A stretch of 64,000 bases of DNA from Jiangella gansuensis DSM 44835 (GCF_000515395.1 NZ_KI911782.1:1-64000); one strand, 5' to 3'. Shown: positions 14,346 to 22,084, counted from the first letter of the stretch. Notes: generated from the letters alone by a model not told the origin. A program made the numbers and translations.

Positions 14346-14945
14346 ATGCACCGCGTTCGCACCACCCTGCCCATCGTCGCCGCGACGACGACGGTCCTCC
14401 TGCTCGCCGGCTGTGGCGATACCGACCCGGCCGCGACCGGCCCGGGGGCGACCGGCCCGAGTCCTTCCGCCACCGCGGCGGCCACGCCCGATGTCGAGTT
14501 CGCGCAGCTGATGATCCCGCATCACACCCAGGCGGTGCAGATGGCCCGCATGCTGCCCGACGACGGCGTCAGCGCCGAGCTCGTCGCCCTGGCCGACGCC
14601 GTCGAAGCCGCGCAGCAGCCCGAGATCGAGCAGCTGACCGCCATGCTCGAGCGGTGGGGTGCGGAGCCGTCTGCCGACCCGCACGCCGGCCACGGCCCGG
14701 GCGAGATGGACGGCATGATGACGCTTCAGGACCTGGCCGCGTTGGAGGCGGCCGCCGGAGCGGAGTTCGAACGGATGTGGCTGTCGATGATGATCGAGCA
14801 TCATGAGGGCGCGATCACCATGGCCGAGGCCCAACTGGCGGCGGGCTCCGATCCGGAGGCGCTCGCCCTGGCGCAGGAGATCATCGACGCCCAGGATGCC
14901 GAGATCGCGCAGATGGAGCAGATGCTGACCGCCGTCGGCTCCTGA
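14346..14945 (+). CDS. DUF305 lipoprotein
   Basis: A 199-residue secreted lipoprotein with the lipobox LLAGC around residue 21. The DUF305 ferritin-like helical domain shows its two paired motifs, MIPHHTQAVQMARM and MMIEHHEGAITMAEAQL, whose His/Met residues suggest metal binding. A His/Met-rich stretch (DPHAGHGPGEMDGMM) lies between them. The upstream small membrane protein is 62 bp away and probably in the same transcript. Confidence 0.9.
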   Translation: MHRVRTTLPIVAATTTVLLLAGCGDTDPAATGPGATGPSPSATAAATPDVEFAQLMIPHHTQAVQMARMLPDDGVSAELVALADAVEAAQQPEIEQLTAMLERWGAEPSADPHAGHGPGEMDGMMTLQDLAALEAAAGAEFERMWLSMMIEHHEGAITMAEAQLAAGSDPEALALAQEIIDAQDAEIAQMEQMLTAVGS

Positions 14946-14961
14946 GCCGTCCCGTGCGCCG

Positions 14962-15255
14962 TCAGCGGTCGGCGGTGGTGCCCTCCTCCGCCGACACCAG
15001 CTCATCGATGGCCGAGAAGAACGCCGCGATGCCGGGTCGGTTGGCGCCCTTCTCCCTCGACGCCGCGAAGTCCGCGGCCGACCTCCAGGTGACGACGTCG
15101 AGCCACTGGTCATCGGGCAGCCGGATCAGCTGGGCGTCGATGAAGCCGTCGCGGTCGGCGCGGAAGTCCGCGAGCATGCCCGGCCGCGCTGCCAGGAACC
15201 GTTCGACGTCCTCTGGCCGTACCCGGAACCGGGTCAGCTCGACCGTTGCCGTCAT
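14962..15255 (-). CDS. ABM-fold (antibiotic biosynthesis monooxygenase-like) protein
   Basis: A 97-residue alpha/beta ferredoxin-like protein. VELTRFRVRPEDVERFLAARP followed by the central DDQWLDVVTWRSAADF is typical of the ABM superfamily. Most small members are of unknown function; some degrade haem or act in polyketide pathways, and nothing here points to either. It converges on the DUF305 gene with only 16 bp between stops. Confidence 0.75.
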   Translation of the reverse strand: MTATVELTRFRVRPEDVERFLAARPGMLADFRADRDGFIDAQLIRLPDDQWLDVVTWRSAADFAASREKGANRPGIAAFFSAIDELVSAEEGTTADR

Positions 15256-15437
15256 CGGTATCTCTCCCTCAGTGGACCGGCACTCGTCGGGCGATACGTT
15301 ATACGGGGTCTCGACCAGCGGGCCCGGGCCGACGCGATCCTGACGGAGAGGCGCCGGTTCGGACGTCGCCCTGATGCTCGGCGGAGTGCTGCGTTAACCT
15401 CACACGAGATGTCGAGACCGTCTGGAGGCGGAGCATC

Positions 15438-15575
15438 GTGTTCAACAAGAAGATCCTCTTCGGTGTGGTTCTGGCGGTCCTCGGGTACCTCGGTTACCGC
15501 CGCTACCAGTCCGGGCAGGCCGAGCAGGACCTGTGGGCCGAGGCCACCGACCCGATCCCGGCCGACCCGCGCTGA
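15438..15575 (+). CDS. DLW-39 family small protein
   Basis: A 45-residue protein from GTG 15438, with GGAGGCGGAG just upstream. The sequence is VFNKKILFGVVLAVLGYLG for the membrane helix, then RRYQSGQAEQDLWAEATDP, which holds the DLW motif that names the family. Such proteins sit beside tRNA-Ile/tRNA-Ala downstream of gyrA in many actinobacteria, as here. One N-terminal membrane helix with a cytoplasmic tail is predicted. The function is unknown. Confidence 0.85.
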   Translation: MFNKKILFGVVLAVLGYLGYRRYQSGQAEQDLWAEATDPIPADPR

Positions 15576-15651
15576 CCGACCATCACGGCCACGCGAACTC
15601 CGTCATCGACGGGCGTCGCGTGGCCGTCGTCATGTCCGGGTCTTTTTCGAC

Positions 15652-15682
15652 TTGAAGTTGACGCGGCGTCAACGCCTACCGT
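15652..15682 (+). promoter_or_regulatory. MerR-type promoter and operator
   Basis: A -35 TTGAAG (15652-15657) and -10 TACCGT (15677-15682) are separated by 19 bases, the stretched spacer used by MerR regulators. A perfect inverted repeat, GTTGACGC-G-GCGTCAAC (15657-15673), fills the spacer. The regulator starts 28 bases downstream, so autoregulation is likely. Confidence 0.65.
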
Positions 15683-15709
15683 CGTAGGCGGATCGGAGAG
15701 ACCGGTCCG

Positions 15710-16486
15710 GTGAACTCCACGGGGGACGTGTCGGGAATGAGCTGGTCGATCAACGAGGTGGCGCGCGAGTCCGGCGTGACGTCGCGCACGCTGCGCCACT
15801 ATCACGCGATCGGCCTGCTCGAACCCGCCTGGACGGCCGACGGTGGCCGTCGCTACTACGAGCAGGAGCAACTGCTGCGGCTGCAGCGGATCCTCCTGCT
15901 GCGCGAACTCGGCCTCGGCCTGGGTGCGATCGGCGAGATCCTGGCCGCGCAGGACGGTGCCGGCGCCGTCGAGGTGCTGCGCCGTCATCGTGCCTGGCTC
16001 CTGGCCGAACGCGACCGGTTCGACCGTCTCGTCGCCACCGTGGACAACACCATGACCACCCTGGAGAGGGGAGGAACCATGACGGCGCAGTCAATGTTCG
16101 ACGGCTTCGACCACAACCCGTACGAGGCCGAGGCGCGCGAGCGCTGGGGCGACAAGGCCATCGACGACTCGATGGCGCGACAGCGAAGCTGGTCCAAGGA
16201 GCAGGCCGAGCAGGCCCGCACCGGTTTCGACGCCACACGGGCGAAGTTCGCCGAGTTCGTCGCGGCCGGCACGCCTGTCGACGACCCGCAGGTGCAGGAG
16301 GCCGTCCACGGTCACTACGAGTGGATCTGCCTGTTCTGGACGCCCAATCGGGAGTCCTACAAGGGCCTGGCCGACCTGTACGCCGACGACGAGCGCTTCC
16401 GGCAGAACATCGGAGATGGCAACGACGCCCTCGTCGAGTACCTGCGCGACGCGATGAAGGTCTACGCCGACGCTCGCCTCGCGTAG
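15710..16486 (+). CDS. MerR-family activator with TipAS drug-binding domain
   Basis: A 258-residue TipAL-like transcription factor. The N-terminal winged helix INEVARESGVTSRTLRHYHA and the coiled coil to about residue 120 are MerR. Residues 135-255 are a TipAS domain (FDHNPYEAEARERWG, RSWSKEQAEQARTG). TipAS domains bind thiopeptides and related antibiotics and activate transcription. The GTG start at 15710 has GGAGAG 9 bases upstream; ATG 15737 is an alternative, removing 9 residues. As in TipAL/TipAS of Streptomyces, an internal ATG near residue 124 could yield the free drug-binding domain. Confidence 0.92.
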   Translation: MNSTGDVSGMSWSINEVARESGVTSRTLRHYHAIGLLEPAWTADGGRRYYEQEQLLRLQRILLLRELGLGLGAIGEILAAQDGAGAVEVLRRHRAWLLAERDRFDRLVATVDNTMTTLERGGTMTAQSMFDGFDHNPYEAEARERWGDKAIDDSMARQRSWSKEQAEQARTGFDATRAKFAEFVAAGTPVDDPQVQEAVHGHYEWICLFWTPNRESYKGLADLYADDERFRQNIGDGNDALVEYLRDAMKVYADARLA

Positions 16487-16508
16487 CCCTCGCAAATGAT
16501 CACGTCCG

Positions 16509-16538
16509 GCATGGGTGCACCCGCGGCACCACCCATGC
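16509..16538 (+). terminator. Hairpin after the MerR gene
   Basis: GCATGGGTG (16509-16517) pairs perfectly with CACCCATGC (16530-16538), 23 bases after the stop. No U-run follows. It is the only structure I see in the 223-bp gap before tRNA-Ala. Confidence 0.4.
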
Positions 16539-16709
16539 ATGCCTGGTGATGCGGTAACACGCCTGGTGGCCGCGAGCCCGGCGGCACCGGGAGAGCTGCA
16601 GATCTCCCGGTCCTTCGGGCTGAGAATTCGCAGTACAGCGGGGTCAGGCGCTATGGTTGACGGCGCGGTCCGGCGTCTCGGCATTTGCCAGTCGCCGCTC
16701 CGCACCACC

Positions 16710-16782
16710 GGGGACGTAGCTCAATTGGCAGAGCACTGCCTTTGCAAGGCAGGGGTTAGGGGTTCGATTCCCCTCGTCTCCA
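16710..16782 (+). tRNA. tRNA-Ala (TGC)
   Basis: A 73-nt cloverleaf. Acceptor GGGGACG pairs with CGTCTCC (one G-T), D-arm GCTC/GAGC, anticodon stem CTGCC/GGCAG with loop TTTGCAA, T-arm GGGG/CCCC with loop TTCGATT. Discriminator A, CCA not encoded. Anticodon TGC. Confidence 0.97.
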
Positions 16783-16944
16783 CAAAGATCTACTGCGCAT
16801 GTACCTGTGTTTCCGAACTGGGACCGGTCGGGCCGAGTGCTCAACGGCCACTGCGGACCTGCGACGACCTGGACACCCGCAACTGGGTCCCGCGGATTCC
16901 ACGGCCACTCACCTGCCGTGATGGGGGCCGTACTGGCCCTGGTC

Positions 16945-17103
16945 TCAATCGTTGGGATCGATGTCGTGTCGGTTCCACCGGCGCCGACGACCGACCCTGC
17001 GGTTCACCGACCAGGGCGCGCGAGCGGCGTCGCCGTACCCGCGGTGCTTGTGCGGCTTGCACGTGCCGCAGCCCTTGCGGCGGCGGTGGGGCGAGTGCGC
17101 CAT
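16945..17103 (-). CDS. Small basic CxxC protein of unknown function
   Basis: A 52-residue protein starting at ATG 17103 behind an excellent ribosome-binding site, GGGAGGT, 6 bases upstream. The sequence is strongly basic, with a KGCGTCKPHKHRG motif (Cys12, Cys15) that could bind one metal ion with nearby histidines, and an Arg-rich C-terminal half RRVGRRRRWNRHD. Similar short Cys/Arg proteins occur as hypothetical genes across actinobacteria (recalled, not checked). A nucleic-acid-binding role is possible but unproven. Confidence 0.7.
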   Translation of the reverse strand: MAHSPHRRRKGCGTCKPHKHRGYGDAARAPWSVNRRVGRRRRWNRHDIDPND

Positions 17104-17604
17104 CGTTTGACCTCCCGAGACTGTCCCCGCCCGGGTGGGCGGAGTGGCTCGGGTATGCCGCCGACGCTCATGTGGGCCATTCTGCCCCAGGATGCAACGG
17201 TGAACGATGTTCCAGATCACGGTCTGTGACGGACGATCGACGCCATGACCTCCTGCGACGTCCCGCAACGGCGGGCGATGATGGGCCGCCAGCTTTCGCT
17301 CGAGGACCAGCTCGCGTCACCCGTGCCGAGGCCGCGGCTACTCGGAGGAGACGGTCGACGCCGCCTGCCGCTCGGGGACTTTCGCGAGACCAAGCCGACG
17401 ACCGATGGCTGCGAGCTCGCCAACGGTGTGATCCTTCGTGAGGATCTCGATGCGTGCTTCGAGCCAACTACGAGGCGGTCACGACACAGCCACCCACGCG
17501 GGCCGCACTAGGCACGACGCGTCAAAGCCGACAGTTGCTCCGCCGGGCCGATGGGCCGCGCACCTGCAGTCGGCCCGGACGTTGCCCTCCGGGCCGACCC
17601 CCGA
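17104..17604. other. Intergenic region with a possible gene remnant
   Basis: I see no intact gene in these 500 bases. On the minus strand from 17478 to 17338 there is an open stretch reading ARIEILTKDHTVGELAAIGR and continuing RLGLAKVPERQA to a TAG. It looks protein-like but has no ATG, GTG or TTG start and is bounded upstream by a TGA. It may be a decayed gene or chance. Confidence 0.3.
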
Positions 17605-17838
17605 TCAGCCCTTCGACTTGCGGGGATCGCGCGAGCGCGGGTAAGTGTTGCGCTCGCCGATCTTGCCATCCTTGTTGTGGATGACGTGTTCCACGCCTCG
17701 CTCGATCGCCATCTCGCGGCCCGCGGCTTGCGCCTCCGCCTTCGTCGCCGAAGTGTTCGACGCACGCACGTTGCCTTCAGCGCGGTTCTGCCAGGTGCCG
17801 TCATCTCGCTGCGAGGTGTGGATGTCCCCCTTCGCCAT
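17605..17838 (-). CDS. DUF2188 protein
   Basis: A 77-residue protein that fits the DUF2188 pattern: an N-terminal strand GDIHTSQRDDGTWQNRAEG, a helix with ATKAEAQAAGREMAIERGVE, and a closing VIHNKDGKIGERNTYPRSRD. ATG 17838 has an ideal AAGGAGGTGA upstream. The fold resembles double-stranded-RNA-binding-like domains, but the biological role of the family is unknown. Confidence 0.85.
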   Translation of the reverse strand: MAKGDIHTSQRDDGTWQNRAEGNVRASNTSATKAEAQAAGREMAIERGVEHVIHNKDGKIGERNTYPRSRDPRKSKG

Positions 17839-18154
17839 TGATCATCACCTCCTTCCAGTTGTGGTGCTTGGCACCATAGCGAGAGGGACTGACAATGTTG
17901 ATCAGTCGGAGGTTGGAGCATCTCCCGGCGCGGGCCCGATGCGTACAACGTGCGACCCGTCGACGCGGTGCCTGACGAGCGGGAGAGCTCCAGCGGGCGC
18001 GAGGACAACGTCCAGAGTGACCTCGCCGCAATACTCGCTCAGCCAGAACTAGACGTATGCGACGTCTGGTGGCCGGCGCGCGCATCGGAGATCTAACGAT
18101 CATGCCCGGAGCGGTCCTCCCCCGTGATTCCAGCCGGCACCTCCACTCACATCC
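17839..18154. other. Gene-free region
   Basis: About 316 bases upstream of the ArsR operon with no credible reading frame on either strand. It must hold the DUF2188 promoter on the minus strand, but I see no clear -35/-10 pair. Confidence 0.4.
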
Positions 18155-18181
18155 GTAAGTACAAGTGACCGTTTGTGTTAC
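18155..18181 (+). promoter_or_regulatory. Candidate ArsR operator
   Basis: An imperfect inverted repeat, GTAAGTACAA (18155-18164) with TTTGTGTTAC (18172-18181), lies 30 bases before the ArsR start. Its A/T-rich half-sites stand out from the surroundings, as ArsR operators often do. Binding is inferred. Confidence 0.4.
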
Positions 18182-18210
18182 GGTGGCCGGAGCCGACTGA
18201 GGGGACCCTG

Positions 18211-18546
18211 ATGGGTGCTGAACCTGTTCCTGATCTCGATCTGGCGTTGCGTGCGCTGGCCGACGCGAGTCGTCGGTCGATCCTGACGGCGATCCGCACC
18301 GCGCAACGCTCGGTGGGCTCCATCGCCGAGGAGGTGGGGCTGTCTCAACAGGCCACGTCGCACCATCTCCGCGTGCTCCGTGATGCCGGGTTGGCGACCG
18401 GGACTCGGGAGGGCACGCGGCACCTGTTCGTGGTGCGCACTGACGGGCTCGCGGCGGTGCGCTCGTATCTGGACGGCTTCTGGCCCAGCAAGCTCGCGGC
18501 GCTCAAGGCGGCTGTCGAAGCCGGTGCGGAGCGCGATCGTGGCTGA
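18211..18546 (+). CDS. ArsR-family transcriptional repressor
   Basis: A 111-residue winged-helix regulator. The recognition region is SIAEEVGLSQQATSHHLRVL, followed by the wing GLATGTREGTRHLFVV. There is no Cys cluster for metal sensing. ATG 18211 is chosen over the upstream in-frame ATG 18175 because GAGGGGA precedes it and the family starts near DLALRALADASRR. It overlaps the SRPBCC gene by 8 bases; ArsR-SRPBCC pairs are a common module. Confidence 0.88.
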   Translation: MGAEPVPDLDLALRALADASRRSILTAIRTAQRSVGSIAEEVGLSQQATSHHLRVLRDAGLATGTREGTRHLFVVRTDGLAAVRSYLDGFWPSKLAALKAAVEAGAERDRG

Positions 18547-19012
18547 GTATCAGACGTCGATCGAGATCGCCGCATCGCCGGAGACGGTCTTCGACTATCT
18601 GACCACCGAGGACGGTATGACGGCGTGGATGGGCCAGCATGCCGAGTTGGACCCGCGCCCGACCGGGCTGTTCGCGGTCGATATCGCTGGCTTCCCGATC
18701 CGAGGCCAGTATCTGCACGTCGAACGTCCCACGCGAGTGGTCGTTTCCTGGGGTGTCGCGGGGAGCGAGGACCTGCCCGCGGGCACGTCCACGGTCGATT
18801 TCCGGTTGACCGCCACCGAGAACGGCACGCGGGTCGATCTCGTCCACTCCGGACTGCCCGAGACCGAGCTGGCCGGTCACGCCGACGGCTGGGTGCACTT
18901 CCTGCCGCGACTGACCGTCGCCGCGGCCGGCGGCGACGCCGGACCCGACCACTGGCGGCCTATCGGCGAGTCAAGGCCGCCCATGACCATCAAGGAAAGG
19001 GATGAACCATGA
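18539..19012 (+). CDS. SRPBCC-fold (AHSA1-type) protein
   Basis: A 157-residue START/Aha1-like fold protein: TSIEIAASPETVFDYLTTED at the N-terminus, YLHVERPTRVVVSWG mid-way, and VDLVHSGLPE then GWVHFLPRL at the C-terminus. The family binds hydrophobic ligands; its usual partner is the adjacent ArsR. The GTG start overlaps the ArsR stop, so translation is coupled. Confidence 0.85.
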   Translation: MAEYQTSIEIAASPETVFDYLTTEDGMTAWMGQHAELDPRPTGLFAVDIAGFPIRGQYLHVERPTRVVVSWGVAGSEDLPAGTSTVDFRLTATENGTRVDLVHSGLPETELAGHADGWVHFLPRLTVAAAGGDAGPDHWRPIGESRPPMTIKERDEP

Positions 19013-19386
19013 CGCAGCCATCCGCGTACCAGATCGTGCAGGACTATCACCATGCGTGGACCAGTGGCGATGTCGAACGTGCGATGACCCTGGTCGCAGA
19101 CGACATCGTCTGTCGCGCACCGGGCGAGGACCTGACCGGCAAGGACGCCTATCGCGAGTTCATCGGCGGCTTCGCGCCTGCTCTGACCGGCCTCACCGAC
19201 ATCGCGGGCTTCGCCGACGGCGAGCATCGCGTCGCATTGTTCTACTACCCCCAAACCGCGGCGACCGCCACCGCACCGGCCGCCGAGTGCTTCACCGTCC
19301 GTGATGGCAAGATCGCCGAGAGTGTCCTCGTCTTCGACCGCCTTTCGTTCGGCCCGCCGCCGACGCATGACCAGGAGGGTCGATGA
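19009..19386 (+). CDS. SnoaL-like (NTF2 fold) protein
   Basis: A 125-residue NTF2-like protein with the typical opening IVQDYHHAWTSGDVERAMTL, then VCRAPGEDLTGKDAYREFIG. It overlaps the SRPBCC stop by 4 bases and the TfoX-like start by 4. The substrate, if any, is unknown. Confidence 0.8.
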   Translation: MTQPSAYQIVQDYHHAWTSGDVERAMTLVADDIVCRAPGEDLTGKDAYREFIGGFAPALTGLTDIAGFADGEHRVALFYYPQTAATATAPAAECFTVRDGKIAESVLVFDRLSFGPPPTHDQEGR

Positions 19387-19727
19387 CTCAGCAGGCCGAC
19401 CTGATCGAACGCCTCCGCGCCCTGCTCGCCGAGGAGCCATCGACTCGCGAGGTGTCCATGTTCGGCGGCCGATCGTTCATGGTGAACGACAAGATGGTCG
19501 CCAGCGCCCTCAAGGAGGGCGACCTTCTGGTCCGCGTCGACGCCGAACGACACGGCGAACTCATCCGGCAGCCCGGCGCCACACAGGCCGAGATGGGAGC
19601 CGGCCGCGACATGGGTCCGGGCTGGATCGCGGTGTCCGCCGCATCGACCGCCAGCGACGAAGGTCTGTCGTTCTGGCTCGACGCTGCCCTCGACTACAAC
19701 CACGCCAGAACAAGGCGGCGGACGTAG
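19383..19727 (+). CDS. TfoX N-terminal domain protein
   Basis: A 114-residue protein with the TfoX_N pattern VSMFGGRSFMVNDKMVASA, DLLVRVDAE and GWIAVSAAS. In gamma-proteobacteria TfoX relates to competence; stand-alone actinobacterial members are uncharacterised. It is the last gene of the ArsR operon. Confidence 0.82.
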   Translation: MTQQADLIERLRALLAEEPSTREVSMFGGRSFMVNDKMVASALKEGDLLVRVDAERHGELIRQPGATQAEMGAGRDMGPGWIAVSAASTASDEGLSFWLDAALDYNHARTRRRT

Positions 19728-19794
19728 GCACGTTCGTCTCCACCGGATCGAACACCGCCAGAACCTCGGTTGTGTGCGCATGCGTGCCATCGGC

Positions 19795-20346
19795 TCACGC
19801 CCCGAGCTCAGGCCCCGAGGTCGCACCGCTCGTCAAGGTCCGTAGGAGCCGCTGGGCGAGGTCACCGATGTCGACGGGACTCGCGGTGTCGATCCGGATG
19901 GTACGGCCGACGCCAAGCGGCTCAGCCAATGCCGCCCACTCGGTCCAGGATTCCTCCAACCGCCGCGCGTCGTCGTGAACGGGATGGCGGCGGCGAGCTG
20001 CGAGGCGGCGGCGCGCGACATCGGCCGGCACGTCACACCAGACTTCGACGACCGCGCCCGCGCCACAGCGATCCAGGCCGGCCCTGACGTAGTCGATGTC
20101 GCGTGGCTTGAACCACCACGACTCCATGACGACCGTGCCGCGTATCGAGGCAGCGATGCTCCATGCCGCCTCCATGGCGACCGGGCCCAGGGCCGAGCCC
20201 GGGGCCGCCCCGACGACGTCGGCCAGTGCCTCCTTGATGGCATCCTTCGACACCAACGGAGCGCACATGGCGCTGGCCAGAGCTGTGGCGAGCGTGCTCT
20301 TACCCGCAGCAGGAAGTCCGTTCACCATCACGAGGTGGTCGACCAC
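19795..20346 (-). CDS. P-loop kinase-like ATPase
   Basis: About 183 residues, with a Walker A motif VNGLPAAGKSTLATALA near the start, a downstream DAIKEAL helix and the lid-like RRRLAARRRHPVHDDAR. This layout is that of small-molecule kinases of the zeta-toxin/chloramphenicol-phosphotransferase group. The start is uncertain: GTG 20346, GTG 20331 or ATG 20328 all precede the P-loop and none has a clear ribosome-binding site. Substrate unknown. It converges on the TfoX-like gene. Confidence 0.65.
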   Translation of the reverse strand: MVDHLVMVNGLPAAGKSTLATALASAMCAPLVSKDAIKEALADVVGAAPGSALGPVAMEAAWSIAASIRGTVVMESWWFKPRDIDYVRAGLDRCGAGAVVEVWCDVPADVARRRLAARRRHPVHDDARRLEESWTEWAALAEPLGVGRTIRIDTASPVDIGDLAQRLLRTLTSGATSGPELGA

Positions 20347-20420
20347 CAATCCATGCTGGCAGAACGTTGGACGCCACAGGTTCGGTTGTCCTCGTGTCCA
20401 GCGCCGACACCGCGCCGCGA

Positions 20421-20873
20421 TCACCAAACGCCGGCGACCTGCCGGGTGGCCGCGTTGAGCCGGTTGAACAGGTTGGTGGTCGCGATCACCAGCAGCAACG
20501 ACGCCAGCTGCTCCTCGTCGTAGTGGGCGGCGGCCGCGGACCAGACGTCGTCGGGAACGGGGTCGGGACGGTCGGCCAGCCGGGTGACCGCCTCGGTGAG
20601 CGCCAGCGCGGCACGTTCGGCATCGGTGAAGTGCGGGCTTTCGCGCCAGGCGGCTGCTGCGAACAGCCGTTCGGTGCTGACGCCGGCTTTCTGCGCGTGG
20701 CGGGAGCCGGAGTCGACGCAGACGCTGCAGCCGTTGATCTGGCTGGCGCGCAGGTGCACCAGGTCGAGGGTCTCGCGGGGCACGGTGCCGCTCTTTGCGG
20801 CTCGGTCGAGCTCCTGGATGGCCGTCATCGCGGCGGGCAGGACCATGGCGGGGTTCTGCATCCGTGCTTGCAT
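20421..20873 (-). CDS. Carboxymuconolactone decarboxylase / AhpD-like protein
   Basis: A 150-residue AhpD-fold protein with the redox motif CSVCVDSGSRH (Cys49, Cys52, His59), which is the peroxidase-reductase type rather than a true decarboxylase. The gene is divergent from an ECF41 sigma factor. ECF41 sigma genes are known to sit beside and control carboxymuconolactone decarboxylase, oxidoreductase or epimerase genes, so it is the likely target of that sigma. Confidence 0.9.
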   Translation of the reverse strand: MQARMQNPAMVLPAAMTAIQELDRAAKSGTVPRETLDLVHLRASQINGCSVCVDSGSRHAQKAGVSTERLFAAAAWRESPHFTDAERAALALTEAVTRLADRPDPVPDDVWSAAAAHYDEEQLASLLLVIATTNLFNRLNAATRQVAGVW

Positions 20874-20884
20874 GGGAGTCTCCT

Positions 20885-20911
20885 TGTCACATCGGGTGGA
20901 TTCGAACCGTC
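20885..20911 (+). promoter_or_regulatory. ECF41-type promoter
   Basis: TGTCACA (20885-20891) and CGTC (20908-20911), 16 bases apart, match the promoter motif described for ECF41 sigma factors. It points toward the sigma gene 37 bases downstream, indicating autoregulation. Confidence 0.65.
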
Positions 20912-20948
20912 ATCGCTGTGACGGATCGGATCGGGAGAATGTGACGCG

Positions 20949-21845
20949 ATGAATCACGACGACTGGCTGGCACGGCGGTTCGAGGAGAACAGGTCGCATC
21001 TGCGTGCGGTGGCGTACCGGATGCTGGGTTCGGCCAGTGAGGCCGACGACGCGGTCCAGGAGTCGTGGTTCCGGCTCAGCCGCACGGACACCAGTGAGGT
21101 GCAGAATCTGCGGGGCTGGCTGACGACGGTGGTGTCGCGGGTATCGCTGGACATGCTGCGCTCGCGCTCGTCGCGTCGGGAGGAGCCACTCGACACCGGC
21201 GCGGTCGAGCCGGTGCCGAGCGGTGACGATCCGGAGCGGGAGGCGGTCCTGGCCGACTCCATCGGGCCGGCGCTGCTGGTCGTCCTCGACTCGCTGGCGC
21301 CGGCGGAACGGCTGGCGTTCGTGCTGCACGACATGTTCGCGGTGCCGTTCGACGAGATCGCCGCCATCTTGGGCCGGTCGCCGGCCGCGACCCGCCAACT
21401 GGCAAGCCGTGCCCGTCGCCGCGTCCAGGGCGCCGAGGCACCGAACGCCGACCTCGGCCGGCAGCGGGAGGTGGTGGACGCATTCCTGGCCGCGTCCCGC
21501 AACGGCGAGTTCGAGGCATTGCTCGCCCTGCTCGACCCCGGGGTCGTGCTGCACGCCGATCAGGGGGCGGTGGAGTTCGCCACGCAGGCTCAGGCGAAGG
21601 GCGCGCCGGCCCTGGCACCGGTGCTCGAGGGCGCGTCGACGGTCGCCGCGACGTTCTCCGGGCGGGCCCAGGCGGCACGGCCGGCCGTCGTCGACGGCAT
21701 GGCGGGCGCGGCCTGGGCGCCGAACGGCCAGCCGCGGGCGGTGTTCCGGTTCGCTTTCACCGCCGCCGGCACCATCTCCGGCATCGAGATCGTCACCGAT
21801 CCGGAGACGGTCGCCGGCCTGGAGGTCACCCTGCTCGACACCTGA
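20949..21845 (+). CDS. ECF sigma factor, ECF41 (SigJ-like), with SnoaL-like C-terminus
   Basis: A 298-residue RNA polymerase sigma factor. Region 2 is about residues 8-75 (FEENRSHLRAVAYRMLGSAS, DDAVQESWFRL) and region 4 about 108-160 (LAPAERLAFVLHDMFAVPFD, EIAAILGRSPAATRQLASRA). The last 130 residues form the SnoaL-like domain that defines this group and modulates activity in place of an anti-sigma factor. It is paired with the divergent AhpD-like gene. Confidence 0.92.
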   Translation: MNHDDWLARRFEENRSHLRAVAYRMLGSASEADDAVQESWFRLSRTDTSEVQNLRGWLTTVVSRVSLDMLRSRSSRREEPLDTGAVEPVPSGDDPEREAVLADSIGPALLVVLDSLAPAERLAFVLHDMFAVPFDEIAAILGRSPAATRQLASRARRRVQGAEAPNADLGRQREVVDAFLAASRNGEFEALLALLDPGVVLHADQGAVEFATQAQAKGAPALAPVLEGASTVAATFSGRAQAARPAVVDGMAGAAWAPNGQPRAVFRFAFTAAGTISGIEIVTDPETVAGLEVTLLDT

Positions 21846-21849
21846 CCGT

Positions 21850-21865
21850 CCGGCCACCCGGCCGG
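21850..21865 (+). terminator. Short GC hairpin after the sigma gene
   Basis: CCGGCC-ACCC-GGCCGG lies 5 bases past the stop, without a U-run. It separates the sigma gene from the riboswitch transcript. Confidence 0.4.
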
Positions 21866-21889
21866 CGCGCTAGGATCACGAATGCCCGG

Positions 21890-22084
21890 GCTGCGGCTCG
21901 GGTGCTACGAGTGTCTGCGAAGTCCGGTTTCATTCCGGCGCTGTCCCGCAACTGTGAAGCCGCCCGCCACCGCGGACGGACGAGCCAGGTCGCCAGCCTC
22001 GTGGCCCGGATACGTCCTCGGTAGAAGGGCGGTTCGCAGGCGATCCCCGTCGCCCGCGCCCTTTCACCGTCATGAAGGAGGCGC
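21890..22084 (+). ncRNA. Cobalamin riboswitch
   Basis: The aptamer shows the hallmark order GTGCTA, TGCGAAGTCCGG, TTCATTCCGGCGCTG, then TCCCGCAACTGTGAAGCC, followed by GAGCCAGGTCGCCAGCC near 21983. It precedes a corrinoid uptake and B12 assembly operon. A downstream hairpin (22056-22084) pairs GCGCCCTTTC with GAAGGAGGCGC, burying the ribosome-binding site. Binding of adenosylcobalamin should therefore repress translation. Aptamer edges are approximate. Confidence 0.9.

Noticed and set aside
16807-17229. A 140-codon plus-strand frame after tRNA-Ala.
   Set aside because: It has no ribosome-binding site and overlaps the well-supported 52-residue minus-strand gene.
20898-20908. GGTTCGAATCC on the minus strand, like a tRNA T-loop.
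   Set aside because: No matching T-stem, acceptor or anticodon arm could be folded; it lies in the ECF41 promoter spacer and seems to be chance.
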